64,000 nt of DNA from positions 86,399 to 150,398 of the forward strand of contig NZ_MDDR01000022.1 in the NCBI RefSeq assembly GCF_001870435.1, in the 5' to 3' direction. Below, one piece after another: positions 36,363 through 44,052 of this stretch. This DNA is from Pseudomonas costantinii (lineage in GTDB: Bacteria > Pseudomonadota > Gammaproteobacteria > Pseudomonadales > Pseudomonadaceae). Numbering within the stretch: position 1 is the stretch's first letter; each line of letters begins with the position of its first letter. A model generated the notes under the pieces. That model was not told the DNA's origin and searched no databases. It worked only from the letters and a program-made list of their open reading frames with translations. Position numbers and translations under genes: made by a program.

Positions 36363-37289
36363 ATGTCTGCGCAATCACGTTTGATGCTCGTTGTCTCGCC
36401 CCTCATGAAAAACAGTCCGGCCTTCGAACGCGCTGCCGCTCTGGCCAAGGCGTCGGACGCGGCCTTGCACATCGTGGCATTCGACTATCTGGAGGGGTTG
36501 GCGACTGCTGGCCTGGTCAATGAGCAAGCTCTGGAGCAGATGCGCTTGGGATATGTCGAGCGCCACCACCAATGGCTAGAGGATCAGGCCCGCCCCCTGC
36601 GCAAACTCGGCGTGCACGTCACCACTGAAGTGGTGTGGGTGGAAAGCCCCCTGAAAGAGATTCTCATCCACCTCCGGGAACAACCCATGACAGCACTGGT
36701 GAAGGCTCTGGAGCACGAGTCAGTCCTGTCACGCCTGATGTTCACGCCGTTAGATATTCATCTGCTACGCGAATGCCCGGTGCCGCTGCACTTTGTCAGT
36801 CATATGCACAACGCCCTTCCACGGAGAATCGTTGCTGCGGTCGATCCTTTCCATCGCAATGACCACTACGAAGGCCTTAACGACAGGATTTTGCACGAAG
36901 CGGCAAAATTGGCGAGCCACTGTAATGCTGAACTCGACGTTATTTACGCCCACGACCTGTCCTCGATCAGCGCCGCCGAGTTCGGTTTCAATAATGCCTC
37001 CGCGTTCTTCTCTTCAAGCGCAGCCAAGGCACTGTTCGATGCACAAGGCGATGCTTTCCGTGAGCTGGCCAAGCGCAATAACATCCCAGCGGAAAACCAG
37101 CACATGATTATGGGTAACCCGGCCAAGGTGCTTTCCAGCTATGCGGATGCTTATGACATTGACGTCATTGTCATGGGACGCGTAGTCCATCGTGGGATCG
37201 GCCAGTTGATCGGTAGCACCGTGGAACACCTGTTATACAAAATGCCTTGCAGTGTTTGGGTGATTTCGCCGGAAGATGTCGCCGACTGA
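36363..37289 (+). CDS. Tandem universal stress protein
   Basis: 308 residues with two Usp domains: about 1-145 (LMLVVSPLMKNSPAFERAAAL, by position 8-28; AFDYLEGLATAG) and about 150-308 (RIVAAVDPFHRNDH, IDVIVMGRVVHRGIGQLIG then STVEHLL). The second domain has a complete G-x-x...GST nucleotide loop. Fourth tandem Usp of the island. ATG at 36363 follows TGGAGAT at 7 bases. Last intact gene of the low-oxygen island. Confidence 0.92.
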   Translation: MSAQSRLMLVVSPLMKNSPAFERAAALAKASDAALHIVAFDYLEGLATAGLVNEQALEQMRLGYVERHHQWLEDQARPLRKLGVHVTTEVVWVESPLKEILIHLREQPMTALVKALEHESVLSRLMFTPLDIHLLRECPVPLHFVSHMHNALPRRIVAAVDPFHRNDHYEGLNDRILHEAAKLASHCNAELDVIYAHDLSSISAAEFGFNNASAFFSSSAAKALFDAQGDAFRELAKRNNIPAENQHMIMGNPAKVLSSYADAYDIDVIVMGRVVHRGIGQLIGSTVEHLLYKMPCSVWVISPEDVAD

Positions 37290-37377
37290 AAATGAGTTGT
37301 TTCTCGGAATGTAGCCAGATCAGAGTGACCGCTTTTGGCCGAATCCGACAACGGTGCCGCGCGACTGATCCACCCTA

Positions 37378-37399
37378 GTCCTCCACCCACGTGGAGGAC
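37378..37399 (+). promoter_or_regulatory. Perfect hairpin enclosing the integrase ribosome-binding site
   Basis: GTCCTCCAC and GTGGAGGAC pair over 9 bases around the 4-base loop CCAC. The right arm contains the GGAGG that serves the integrase ATG at 37406. In mRNA this would hide the Shine-Dalgarno; in DNA it could be an operator. Confidence 0.6.
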
Positions 37400-37405
37400 A
37401 CCACC

Positions 37406-38007
37406 ATGAACACCATTGCTATATATCGGCATCAGCCATGGAATAAGGGGAAGCTTGTTGGGCAGAAAGCTCCGCTCCGAGTCAGGGATATCTGGGCCAT
37501 CCGAGTAAGGCTCCAGCTTGCTGAGAAGACGAGGGATTTGGCGCTGTTCAATTTGGCTATCGACAGCAAGCTGCGTGCCTGTGACTTAACCAAGCTGTGA
37601 GTACGAGACATAGGTCACGGGCTATCGTGATGCAGCAGAAAACCCATCATCCTGTGCAATTTGAAATTACTGAGCAAACCCGAACGGTTCTGGAGGCCTG
37701 GATGCATCAGGCGTGCCTCCGCAGCGAGGACTTCCTATTTACGAGTCGACTGCACGGATCAGACCATCTATCCACCAGGCAATATGCTCGGATCGTCAAA
37801 GCTTGGGTGACGGCTATTGGCCTTGACCCAACCATGTACGGTACTCACACGTTGAGGCGAACCAAGGCAACGCTGATCTATCGCAGGACGAAAAATCTGA
37901 GAGCTATCCAGCTCTTGCTTGGTCATACGAAGCTTGAAAGCACCGTCAGATACCTGGGAATCGAAGTCGATGATGCTTTGGAAATGGCAGAACAGACCGA
38001 GGTGTGA
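37406..38007 (+). pseudogene. Broken tyrosine recombinase/integrase
   Basis: The first part (MNTIAIYRHQPWNKGK to ACDLTKL) stops at a TGA at 37598-37600 that interrupts L-stop-VRDIGHG, and a frameshift follows within 30 bases. The second frame continues AIVMQQKTHHPVQFEIT through the catalytic segment THTLRRTKATLIYRRT, LLLGHTKLEST, VRYLGIEVDD to a normal end (AEQTEV). The family is a widespread short integrase in pseudomonads, about 200 residues. The catalytic residues survive but the gene cannot be read through. Confidence 0.85.
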
Positions 38008-38138
38008 CCACCACCGCGACGGTTGATTCTAGAATGTCGCTATCCGGCCAAAACCAGACACTTCATCGCGGAGCATTAAGTTTCAACTGAGCCACTGCCC
38101 AATTAGGGATGCGACGTTTACAGCGAATTCGGCTGCTG

Positions 38139-38159
38139 CATGAGTTAACGTTCATGCTC
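38139..38159. promoter_or_regulatory. Putative LysR operator, copy 1
   Basis: CATGAGTTAACGTTCATG followed by CTC, with dyad GCATGA-N8-TCATGC, 34 bases before the LysR ATG. It agrees at 17 of 21 positions with a second copy at 39102, before the transporter gene. Confidence 0.7.
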
Positions 38160-38193
38160 GCACTTTTTCGAGAACTCGCTGGATACCGCCCCT

Positions 38194-39093
38194 ATGAGAG
38201 ACCTGCCGCCCACCGCGACCCTGCGCGCATTTGAAGTTGCTACCCGCCACCCTACATTTACTGCAGCCGCACAGGAGCTACATGTTACACAAAGCGCGGT
38301 CAGTCACCAGCTCAAGCATCTGGAGGCGCTTTGGGGAGTGCAGTTGTTTGAGCGTGGCAAGGCGTTACGACTCACGGCAGCGGGGGCCACGCTGGCACCC
38401 ATCGTGCGGGAATTTTTCATCAGCCTTGAGGCGACTCTGGGCGATCTGCGCGAGCAAAAAGGCAGGGTTCGACTCAGCGTCAGCACCACCTATTCGTTCG
38501 CTCTCAAATGGCTGCTGCCACGCTTGCCGCGTCTCTCTCGTCAGCACCCCGAGCTGCTGGTCTCGTTGGACACCACCGACAAAATCATCCACTTCTCTCA
38601 CCGCCAGGCTGACGTTGCGATCAGGCTCGGTAAGGGAAGTTACCCAGGGCTGCATTCGGAGTTCCTTTTTGGAGAACAGGTATTTCCTGTGGCCAGCCCC
38701 GAACTGCTGGGGCGCGTTGGGACACCGCAGAGCCCCGCAGAGTTGTTGCATTTCCCGCTGCTGAATCGGGACGGTGCCGAGTTGGTACCAAAGTGGGAGG
38801 TTTGGTTTCAAGCCGTCGGGCTGGCCTATGTGCCGCTTCACGAAAGCGTCAGATTTGGCGATACCAACATGACGGTGGAGGCGGCCTTGCTCGGCCAAGG
38901 CGTTGCATTGGTGCGCAGCGGGCATGTCGAGAACGAAATCAGCGATGGCCGTTTGGTTCGGCTGTTTGATGTGCCGCTTCCATCACCGCTTGCTTACTAC
39001 TTCGTGTGCCCCAAGGGCATTGAATCGCAGCCGCACATCGCCAGCTTTCGCCAATGGTTAGTCAATGAGGCACTGAAAGTACGACAGATATAA
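38194..39093 (+). CDS. LysR-family transcriptional regulator (GcvA/AmpR-like)
   Basis: 299 residues. N-terminal HTH with the GcvA/AmpR-type start LPPTATLRAFEVATRHPTFT (positions 4-23), HVTQSAVSHQLKHLE recognition helix, and RLTAAGATLAP. The effector domain (about 90-290) is complete. It is followed by a transporter and an SDR gene in the same direction, and the same 21-bp palindromic element precedes both it and the transporter. This points to self-regulation and control of the downstream pair. Confidence 0.92.
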   Translation: MRDLPPTATLRAFEVATRHPTFTAAAQELHVTQSAVSHQLKHLEALWGVQLFERGKALRLTAAGATLAPIVREFFISLEATLGDLREQKGRVRLSVSTTYSFALKWLLPRLPRLSRQHPELLVSLDTTDKIIHFSHRQADVAIRLGKGSYPGLHSEFLFGEQVFPVASPELLGRVGTPQSPAELLHFPLLNRDGAELVPKWEVWFQAVGLAYVPLHESVRFGDTNMTVEAALLGQGVALVRSGHVENEISDGRLVRLFDVPLPSPLAYYFVCPKGIESQPHIASFRQWLVNEALKVRQI

Positions 39094-39101
39094 CAGAGAG
39101 A

Positions 39102-39122
39102 CATGAGCATTCGTTCATGCTG
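39102..39122. promoter_or_regulatory. Putative LysR operator, copy 2
   Basis: CATGAGCATTCGTTCATG followed by CTG, 51 bases before the EamA transporter ATG and 8 bases after the LysR stop. Same spacing and arms as the copy at 38139. Confidence 0.7.
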
Positions 39123-39173
39123 CGATGAGGAGACTTCGCTTTAGCCCCGGCGCCGGATTGCCTAAAGTGGCGC

Positions 39174-40001
39174 ATGCCTATTCATCTCATCTTCCTTGTG
39201 CTTTTCGCCGCGCTCCTGCACGCCAGCTGGAACGCGCTGCTGCGTAGCGGCGCTGATCGGCTGTGGTCCATGACGGTGATGTGCATTGCCATCGCCATCA
39301 CCAGTGTCGTTGCCGCAGCGTTCATGGTGCCCCCCGCGATTGAAAGCTGGGGCTACGCGGTGCTTTCGGGGGGGCTGCATGTGGGCTACAACCTGTTTCT
39401 GGTTCGCAGTTACCGAGTCGGCGACCTGGGGCAGATCTATCCGATTTCACGTGGTTCGTCTCCGGTGCTGATCACCTTGGGGGCAGCCGTTTTTGCCGGA
39501 GAAAGCATAACGCCTGGCGAGTTACTCGGCGTTACGCTGGTGTCAGTCGGGATTATTTCGTTGGCCTTCAGAGGGCGCAGTCTGTCGGGCCCCAGCCTGC
39601 CCTATGCGCTGGGAACCGGCTGCTTTATCGCGGCCTATAGCGTGGTCGACGGCATCGGCGCCAGGCTCTCTGGTGCGCCGCTTGCCTACACCGTGTGGAT
39701 GTGTGCCCTGTGGGGTGTTTTGATGTCGCTGGTCTACATCGGTATACGTGACGCCCGCAGCTTATTTTCCGTCCGGCCCGGAACAATGACCGCTGTGGTC
39801 GGCGGGCTGGTCTCCTTGCTCGCCTATGGAATGGTCATTTACGCCATGAACGAAGCGCCCTTGGGCGCGGTATCCGCATTGCGCGAAACCAGCGTGCTGT
39901 TTGCAGCGTTGATCGGCTATGTGTTCCTCGGTGAGACGCTCACCGCACGCCGGATACTGGCGTGCGTTGTGATCGCCAGCGGTACCCTCATCATCGGCTG
40001 A
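39174..40001 (+). CDS. EamA/DMT-superfamily transporter
   Basis: 275 residues, about ten membrane helices in two homologous EamA halves. FAALLHASWNALLRS near the N-terminus and ALRETSVLFAALIGYVFLGE in the second half are typical. The family exports metabolites such as amino acids or nucleobases; the substrate here is unknown. The start at 39174 has only a weak AAAGTGG upstream. The SDR gene follows after 29 bases, so the two form an operon under the neighbouring LysR. Confidence 0.9.
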   Translation: MPIHLIFLVLFAALLHASWNALLRSGADRLWSMTVMCIAIAITSVVAAAFMVPPAIESWGYAVLSGGLHVGYNLFLVRSYRVGDLGQIYPISRGSSPVLITLGAAVFAGESITPGELLGVTLVSVGIISLAFRGRSLSGPSLPYALGTGCFIAAYSVVDGIGARLSGAPLAYTVWMCALWGVLMSLVYIGIRDARSLFSVRPGTMTAVVGGLVSLLAYGMVIYAMNEAPLGAVSALRETSVLFAALIGYVFLGETLTARRILACVVIASGTLIIG

Positions 40002-40030
40002 TACAGCCAACGGCTCAGGAGCTACGTTCA

Positions 40031-40792
40031 ATGGTTAACGTTTCGCAGGCACCGCTGATTCTAATCACGGGTGGAAGTCGTGGAGTGGGGGCAGCAACGG
40101 CCCGACTGGCCGCCGCAAGAGGTTATGACGTCGCGATCAGCTACGTTGCCAACGACGCCGCAGCGCTTGCTGTGGCTGCGGATGCGGAAGCGTTGGGGCG
40201 CAGAGCGTTGGCGATGCGGGCTGACAGTGCGGATCCCCAACAAGTGGCTGATTTGTTCGCGGCTATCGATCACTCGTTCGGACGCATCGACGTCCTGGTC
40301 AATAACGCTGGGATGCTGGCCCCTCAATCCCGCCTGGAGGATCTCGGCTTCGAGCGGATGCAGCGCATTTTCGCGGTCAATTCCATTGGGCCAATACTCT
40401 GCGCCCAGCAGGCGGTAAAGCGGATGTCTTACCGTCACAACGGCCCGGGCGGCGTGGTGATCAATGTGTCTTCGGCGTCGGCGCGCCTTGGCAGCCCCAA
40501 TGAGTATGTCGATTACGCGGCGTCAAAGGGAGCCTTGGAGACTTTCACCATTGGCCTCGCAAAGGAGGTCGCACGGGAAGGCATACGCGTTAACTGCATT
40601 CGCCCCGGACATATCTATACCGAAATGCATGCCAGTGGCGGTGAGCCGGGGCGGGTCGATCGTGTCAAGGACTCGATTCCTATGGGGCGAGGCGGACAGC
40701 CTGAGGAGGTGGCACGCGCGATTCTATGGTTGGCGAGCGCGGAGGCATCGTTCGTTACCGGTACATTCCTGGATGTAACGGGCGGTAAATGA
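40031..40792 (+). CDS. Short-chain dehydrogenase/reductase
   Basis: 253 residues from the ATG at 40031 (AGGAG 10 bases upstream). Classic SDR: TGGSRGVGAATARL cofactor loop, NNAG, active-site S in INVSSASARLG and Y-x3-K in YVDYAASKGALE. The TGGSRG loop and following residues suggest NADP(H). It resembles sugar or 3-oxoacyl reductases such as glucose dehydrogenase-type SDRs; the substrate is open. Cotranscribed with the EamA transporter. Confidence 0.92.
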   Translation: MVNVSQAPLILITGGSRGVGAATARLAAARGYDVAISYVANDAAALAVAADAEALGRRALAMRADSADPQQVADLFAAIDHSFGRIDVLVNNAGMLAPQSRLEDLGFERMQRIFAVNSIGPILCAQQAVKRMSYRHNGPGGVVINVSSASARLGSPNEYVDYAASKGALETFTIGLAKEVAREGIRVNCIRPGHIYTEMHASGGEPGRVDRVKDSIPMGRGGQPEEVARAILWLASAEASFVTGTFLDVTGGK

Positions 40793-40829
40793 TTCAGAGG
40801 TATGGATCATCGACTCCTCGCGCTCGGTT

Positions 40830-41250
40830 TCAAGTACCAGCGGGTTGCCCCTTACGACTTAATCCAGGTGTTTTGCCCGTAATGCGCTTGAATACCCGAC
40901 TGAAAGCGGCCTGGGATGTATAGTCCAAACGCCGCGCCACTTCTTCAATCGGTAGCCTTTCGAGGGTCAGCCACTGGCTTGCAAGCCGCATTCGCAGCTC
41001 GGTGACATAGCGCAGCGGGCCCATGCCAATCGTCACTTGGAAGCGGTCCGCGAAGACCGAGCGTGAGGTATTGCAGCGCTCTGCCAATTGCGCAACGGTC
41101 CAGTCGCGGCCCGGTTGTTGGTGGAGCGCAAGCAGTGCACCAGCCAAGCGGGGATCGAGTAAGGCAGCGACCAGGCCAGAGGCATTTCCGCAGGCGCACT
41201 CCACCCAGCCGCGAACGACCATGGCAGCCACCACGTCGGCCAGGCGCGCG
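40830..41250 (-). pseudogene. C-terminal fragment of an AraC-family regulator
   Basis: About 135 codons: the end of a sensory domain (ARLADVVAAMVVRGW) followed by a complete double HTH (WTVAQLAERCNTSRSVFADRF, by position; LPIEEVARRLDYTSQAAFSRVFKR). It belongs to the cupin-type AraC group. The N-terminal cupin is missing because unrelated DNA (a dimethylformamidase-like fragment and an IS1182 end) joins at about 41250. The DNA-binding half might be expressed but lacks its own sensor. Confidence 0.8.
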
Positions 41251-41412
41251 AGGATATACGGTACATATTCTCACCCAGGACGATTTGCATCACGACCCGC
41301 ATGCGCTTGAGGGTTACGCCTGCGCCGCCTTCGCCGGACACGACGAGTACTGGACGCGAGAAATGCGCGACCATGTCGACGCCTTTGTCGAGGAGGGCGG
41401 TATCGGGAAGTA
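41244..41412 (+). pseudogene. Fragment of an N,N-dimethylformamidase large-subunit-like protein
   Basis: A frame with ARGYTVHILTQDDLHHDP, then GYACAAFAGHDEYWTREMRD and HVDAFVEEGG corresponds to the C-terminal part of dimethylformamidase-type proteins (the GHDEYW-S/T-x-EMRD motif). Nothing upstream or downstream continues it; the right end joins IS1182 sequence at about 41405. Confidence 0.7.
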
Positions 41413-41528
41413 AGGTGCCTTGGCCTCGATGTTCACCTTGGATAAAGCGCTTCATGGGCGATCCCTGCGATGAAATCCTCAGAAATCATAGCAAGGGGTC
41501 GCGAAGGCGTTTTTACACACTCTGGGCC
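41405..41528 (-). mobile_element. Left-end relic of an IS1182-family element
   Basis: On the minus strand the terminal repeat GGCCCAGAGTGTGTAAAAAC (right edge 41528) leads into an ATG at 41455 and MKRFIQGEHRGQGTLLP, the exact-looking N-terminus of IS1182-type transposases, which then breaks off. The same terminal repeat bounds the MITE at 43483-43649. Confidence 0.8.
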
Positions 41529-41596
41529 ATTAGCGGACATTTGGATCCCATTCTTGCGGCTCTGACTCTAGTAGCGAATCTGCTGGAATAGGCGAG

Positions 41597-41621
41597 AAAA
41601 AAGGCGCCAAATTGGCGCCTT
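41597..41621 (-). terminator. Rho-independent terminator of the oxidoreductase gene
   Basis: AAGGCGCC and GGCGCCTT form an 8-bp perfect stem with a 5-base loop. On the minus strand it is followed by TTTTTTCTC. It lies 8 bases after the dehydrogenase stop codon. Confidence 0.9.
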
Positions 41622-41628
41622 ATCGTTG

Positions 41629-42639
41629 CTAAGCAACTTTGATCACTACTTTTCCAAATGCTCCCCTCGCGAGATGCTCGTAAGCTTCACGTACTTTCTC
41701 GAACGGATATACCTGGTCGATCACGGGACGAATCTTGTATTCGTTGAGGAACGTATTCATCCGGTCGAACGATGAGCGCGGCGCTACAGCAATACCGCGA
41801 ATGGTCGTCTGGCGAAAGATAAGTGGCATCAGATTGAGTTCAACGGTCTGCCCTGTGAGAAAACCGATCTGCGCAATACGCCCCGACGCCTTGGTCGCCG
41901 CGACCGATTGATTGATGCCGCTGCCTCCGGCCACATCGAGTAGCAGATCCACGCCCTTGCCTTGGGTCAGCTTCAGCACTTCCTCCGCCCAGTTCGGTGT
42001 CGTTCTGTAGTTGATGCCCGCCACGGCCCCCAGATCCTTCACGGTTTGCAAATTCTGGTCGCTGCTCGATGTTGCAATTACCTTCGCGCCAAGCGCAGTA
42101 GCGATCTGCACGGCGAATATCGACACGCCTCCAGTGCCTTGAACCAATACGGTCTGGCCCGGCTGGATTTGTCCAAAATCCACCAGCGAATACCAAGCCG
42201 TGAGCGCGGCAATAGGAAGTGTTGCCGCCTCTTCGTCGCTCATGTTGTCGGGTGCACCCACGGCGCTGTCTTCATGGATGATCATGTATTCGGCCAAACC
42301 GCCGGGCAACGGCGAACCGAAGCAGTAATCGGGTTCATTCGGCCCTGGCTCGCCATCCAGCCAGCGTGAGTAAAGATGGGAGTTGACGCGATCACCGACT
42401 TTAAAGCGCGTGACGTTTTCACCAATCGCTACCACAGTGCCAGCGGCATCGCTCACGGGGATCAACGGTTTGGGCACCATGTGCGGTTCATAAATGCCGT
42501 CGACGATAGCCTTGTCGCGAAAGTTAAGCGAGACAGCACCGACCTTTACCAGCAACTCGCCAGCCTTGGGCTGAGGGGTCGCTACCTCTCCCAATTGCAG
42601 GTTGTCGAGTCCGAAATCTTTCAATAACCAAGCTTTCAT
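41629..42639 (-). CDS. Zinc-type NAD(P)-dependent alcohol dehydrogenase / quinone reductase-like
   Basis: 336 residues from the ATG at 42639, with GGAG 7 bases upstream. Medium-chain fold: GroES-like N-terminal half (LNFRDKAIVDG, PVSDAAGTVVAIG) and Rossmann half (VLVQGTGGVSIFAVQIA). No zinc-ligand Cys in the first half, so it is a zinc-free quinone reductase-like member. Divergent from a LysR gene whose C-terminus was destroyed, so its regulation is probably lost or altered. Closed by the terminator at 41597. Confidence 0.9.
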   Translation of the reverse strand: MKAWLLKDFGLDNLQLGEVATPQPKAGELLVKVGAVSLNFRDKAIVDGIYEPHMVPKPLIPVSDAAGTVVAIGENVTRFKVGDRVNSHLYSRWLDGEPGPNEPDYCFGSPLPGGLAEYMIIHEDSAVGAPDNMSDEEAATLPIAALTAWYSLVDFGQIQPGQTVLVQGTGGVSIFAVQIATALGAKVIATSSSDQNLQTVKDLGAVAGINYRTTPNWAEEVLKLTQGKGVDLLLDVAGGSGINQSVAATKASGRIAQIGFLTGQTVELNLMPLIFRQTTIRGIAVAPRSSFDRMNTFLNEYKIRPVIDQVYPFEKVREAYEHLARGAFGKVVIKVA

Positions 42640-42744
42640 TGCGAATCTCCAAATACACGCCAATGGCCTCGAACCAGAGTCGGTTCCGCCTTGGGTGTAT
42701 TTTTCGCTTTTGACTGTGCGTAATAAATGCGTATGAAAAGACAT

Positions 42745-42770
42745 GATTGTTCTATTCTTAGATAACAATC
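42745..42770. promoter_or_regulatory. Inverted repeat GATTGTT-N12-AACAATC, candidate LysR operator
   Basis: Perfect 7-base arms between the divergent dehydrogenase and LysR genes, 33 bases before the LysR ATG. It has the T-N11-A style symmetry expected of a LysR-type site. Confidence 0.6.
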
Positions 42771-42803
42771 TCTTGATTCAATCGGTTTTGATAGGAACGC
42801 GTC

Positions 42804-43274
42804 ATGGAACTGCTTCAATCGATGCGACTTTTCGCCAGGCTTGCCGAACTCGGCAGTTTTACTAAAGCCGCCGAATCGCTGGACATCGGCCGCCCTCAGG
42901 TGACTCGGTACATCCAGGAGCTGGAGACGTCATTGGGCGTGCGCCTGTTTCAGCGCACCACGAGAAAGGTGGCCCTTACCGCCGAGGGCGAGAGATTCTA
43001 TGAGCGGGTACAGGAGATTTTGGCTGATATTTCTGCGGCGACTTCGATGTTCGACCGATCTGGAGCAACACTCACGGGCCGACTCCGCGTCGATATTCCG
43101 ACCGCTTTCGCGCAAATGGAATTCATCAAAAGCCTAAAAGAATTCACCACCTCCTACCCAGCTATCAACATGGTTCTGGGCGTGACTGACCGGGCCGTCG
43201 ACCTGATTGGCGAAGGTATCGACTGTGCGTTGCGTAATTGCATGGACTTGACCACCCATTTGCATTCGACTTGA
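42804..43274 (+). pseudogene. LysR-family regulator truncated by foreign DNA
   Basis: The HTH is complete (ARLAELGSFTKAAESLDIGR, QVTRYIQELE, RLFQRTTRKVALTAEGE) and the effector domain starts normally (GRLRVDIPTAFAQ) up to EGIDCALRN near residue 144. Then the sequence becomes CMDLTTHLHST-stop, encoded by the repeats of an inserted element. A normal protein would be about 300 residues. The DNA-binding and dimer helix could remain, but ligand response is lost. Confidence 0.85.
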
Positions 43275-43300
43275 CCAGGCGTTTGCATCGGACTTGACCA
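43238..43300. repeat. Three tandem copies of TTGCAT-xx-GACTTGACCA, IS21-type terminal repeats
   Basis: TTGCATGGACTTGACCA, TTTGCATTCGACTTGACCA and TTTGCATCGGACTTGACCA at a spacing of 22-23 bases. Repeated transposase sites of this kind are typical of IS21-family ends. No istA/istB frame remains beside them. They cut the LysR gene. Confidence 0.65.
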
Positions 43301-43482
43301 GTGCACATCGTATCCATGACTGGCTAAGGTCGACCCAAAGCAGTCAACCACTTGGGCCGTCTGAGTGTCATCGAGTGAGGATATTGGCGCAGCAATCTTG
43401 GAATGGGATGACGCCTGCCCGCAGTGGGCGAATCTGTGATGCGAGCCTTTGCGGCCGTCAGAAAAAACAAAAGTCCGCTCCT

Positions 43483-43649
43483 GGCCGAGGCTGTGTAAAA
43501 ACGTTTTTGAGCGCGACAGGTACTCAAAACCGGACTGAAAATCACGCTCCTACGCGAAATCCACATCTGCTGACGTGCCGATAAATTTCAGATTTAACGT
43601 AGACGCGCACACTTCAATTTTGGCGAAGCGTTTTTACACACTCTGGGCC
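43483..43649. mobile_element. 167-bp MITE-like element with IS1182-type terminal repeats
   Basis: GGCCGAGGCTGTGTAAAAAC at 43483 and, inverted, GGCCCAGAGTGTGTAAAAAC ending at 43649: 21-bp terminal repeats with a perfect TGTGTAAAAACG core. The interior has no transposase. The right repeat is identical to the IS1182 relic end at 41508-41528, so an IS1182-type transposase probably mobilised it. Confidence 0.7.
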
Positions 43650-43959
43650 GCTAGCGAACATCTAGGAACGACAGCTTCTGGCCGCTCTGTGCCGGTGACG
43701 GCAGGCGAGATTTGGCGAGCACCAGCCATACACACCTCTGGAACCATCTAGAGGGTGATCAACTCGTAACGCGTTTTTTGCACCACAATGACGCCAGAAT
43801 GCCTATGGCAATCGACACCGTTTGATCTGAATGATCCTAACAGTTATTATTGATTATCTCTTTGATTTATATACAAATTACATCGCTAACATTTTTATGT
43901 TTATTGCTGGCAATGCATGCCACCCCGATTGGCAAAAGTGGCCGCTCACCTTCAAAAAC

Positions 43960-43974
43960 ATCCGGGGCGATTCA
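43960..43974. repeat. 15-bp match to the IS3 terminal repeat
   Basis: ATCCGGGGCGATTCA, identical to the outermost 15 bases of the IS3 element ending at 64000 and of the relic at 16323. The neighbouring inside sequence (AAAAAC) does not match, so this is either the end of a different element with related tips or a small scar. Confidence 0.5.
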
Positions 43975-44052
43975 GTGCTGGCTTCGGAAAGGAATCGGGA
44001 GCACAGCATCGGGGATCAGAGGATGACTTTGAATGTGGGGGTTATGGAGCGG

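Noticed and set aside
43238..43300. Regular repeats of 22-23 bases that could suggest a CRISPR
   Set aside because: Only three copies, spacers of about 5 bases, no cas genes; IS21-type terminal repeats explain them better.
43324..43566. 80-codon minus-strand frame around the MITE
   Set aside because: It crosses the left terminal repeat of the MITE and has no domain; a common spurious frame beside such ends.
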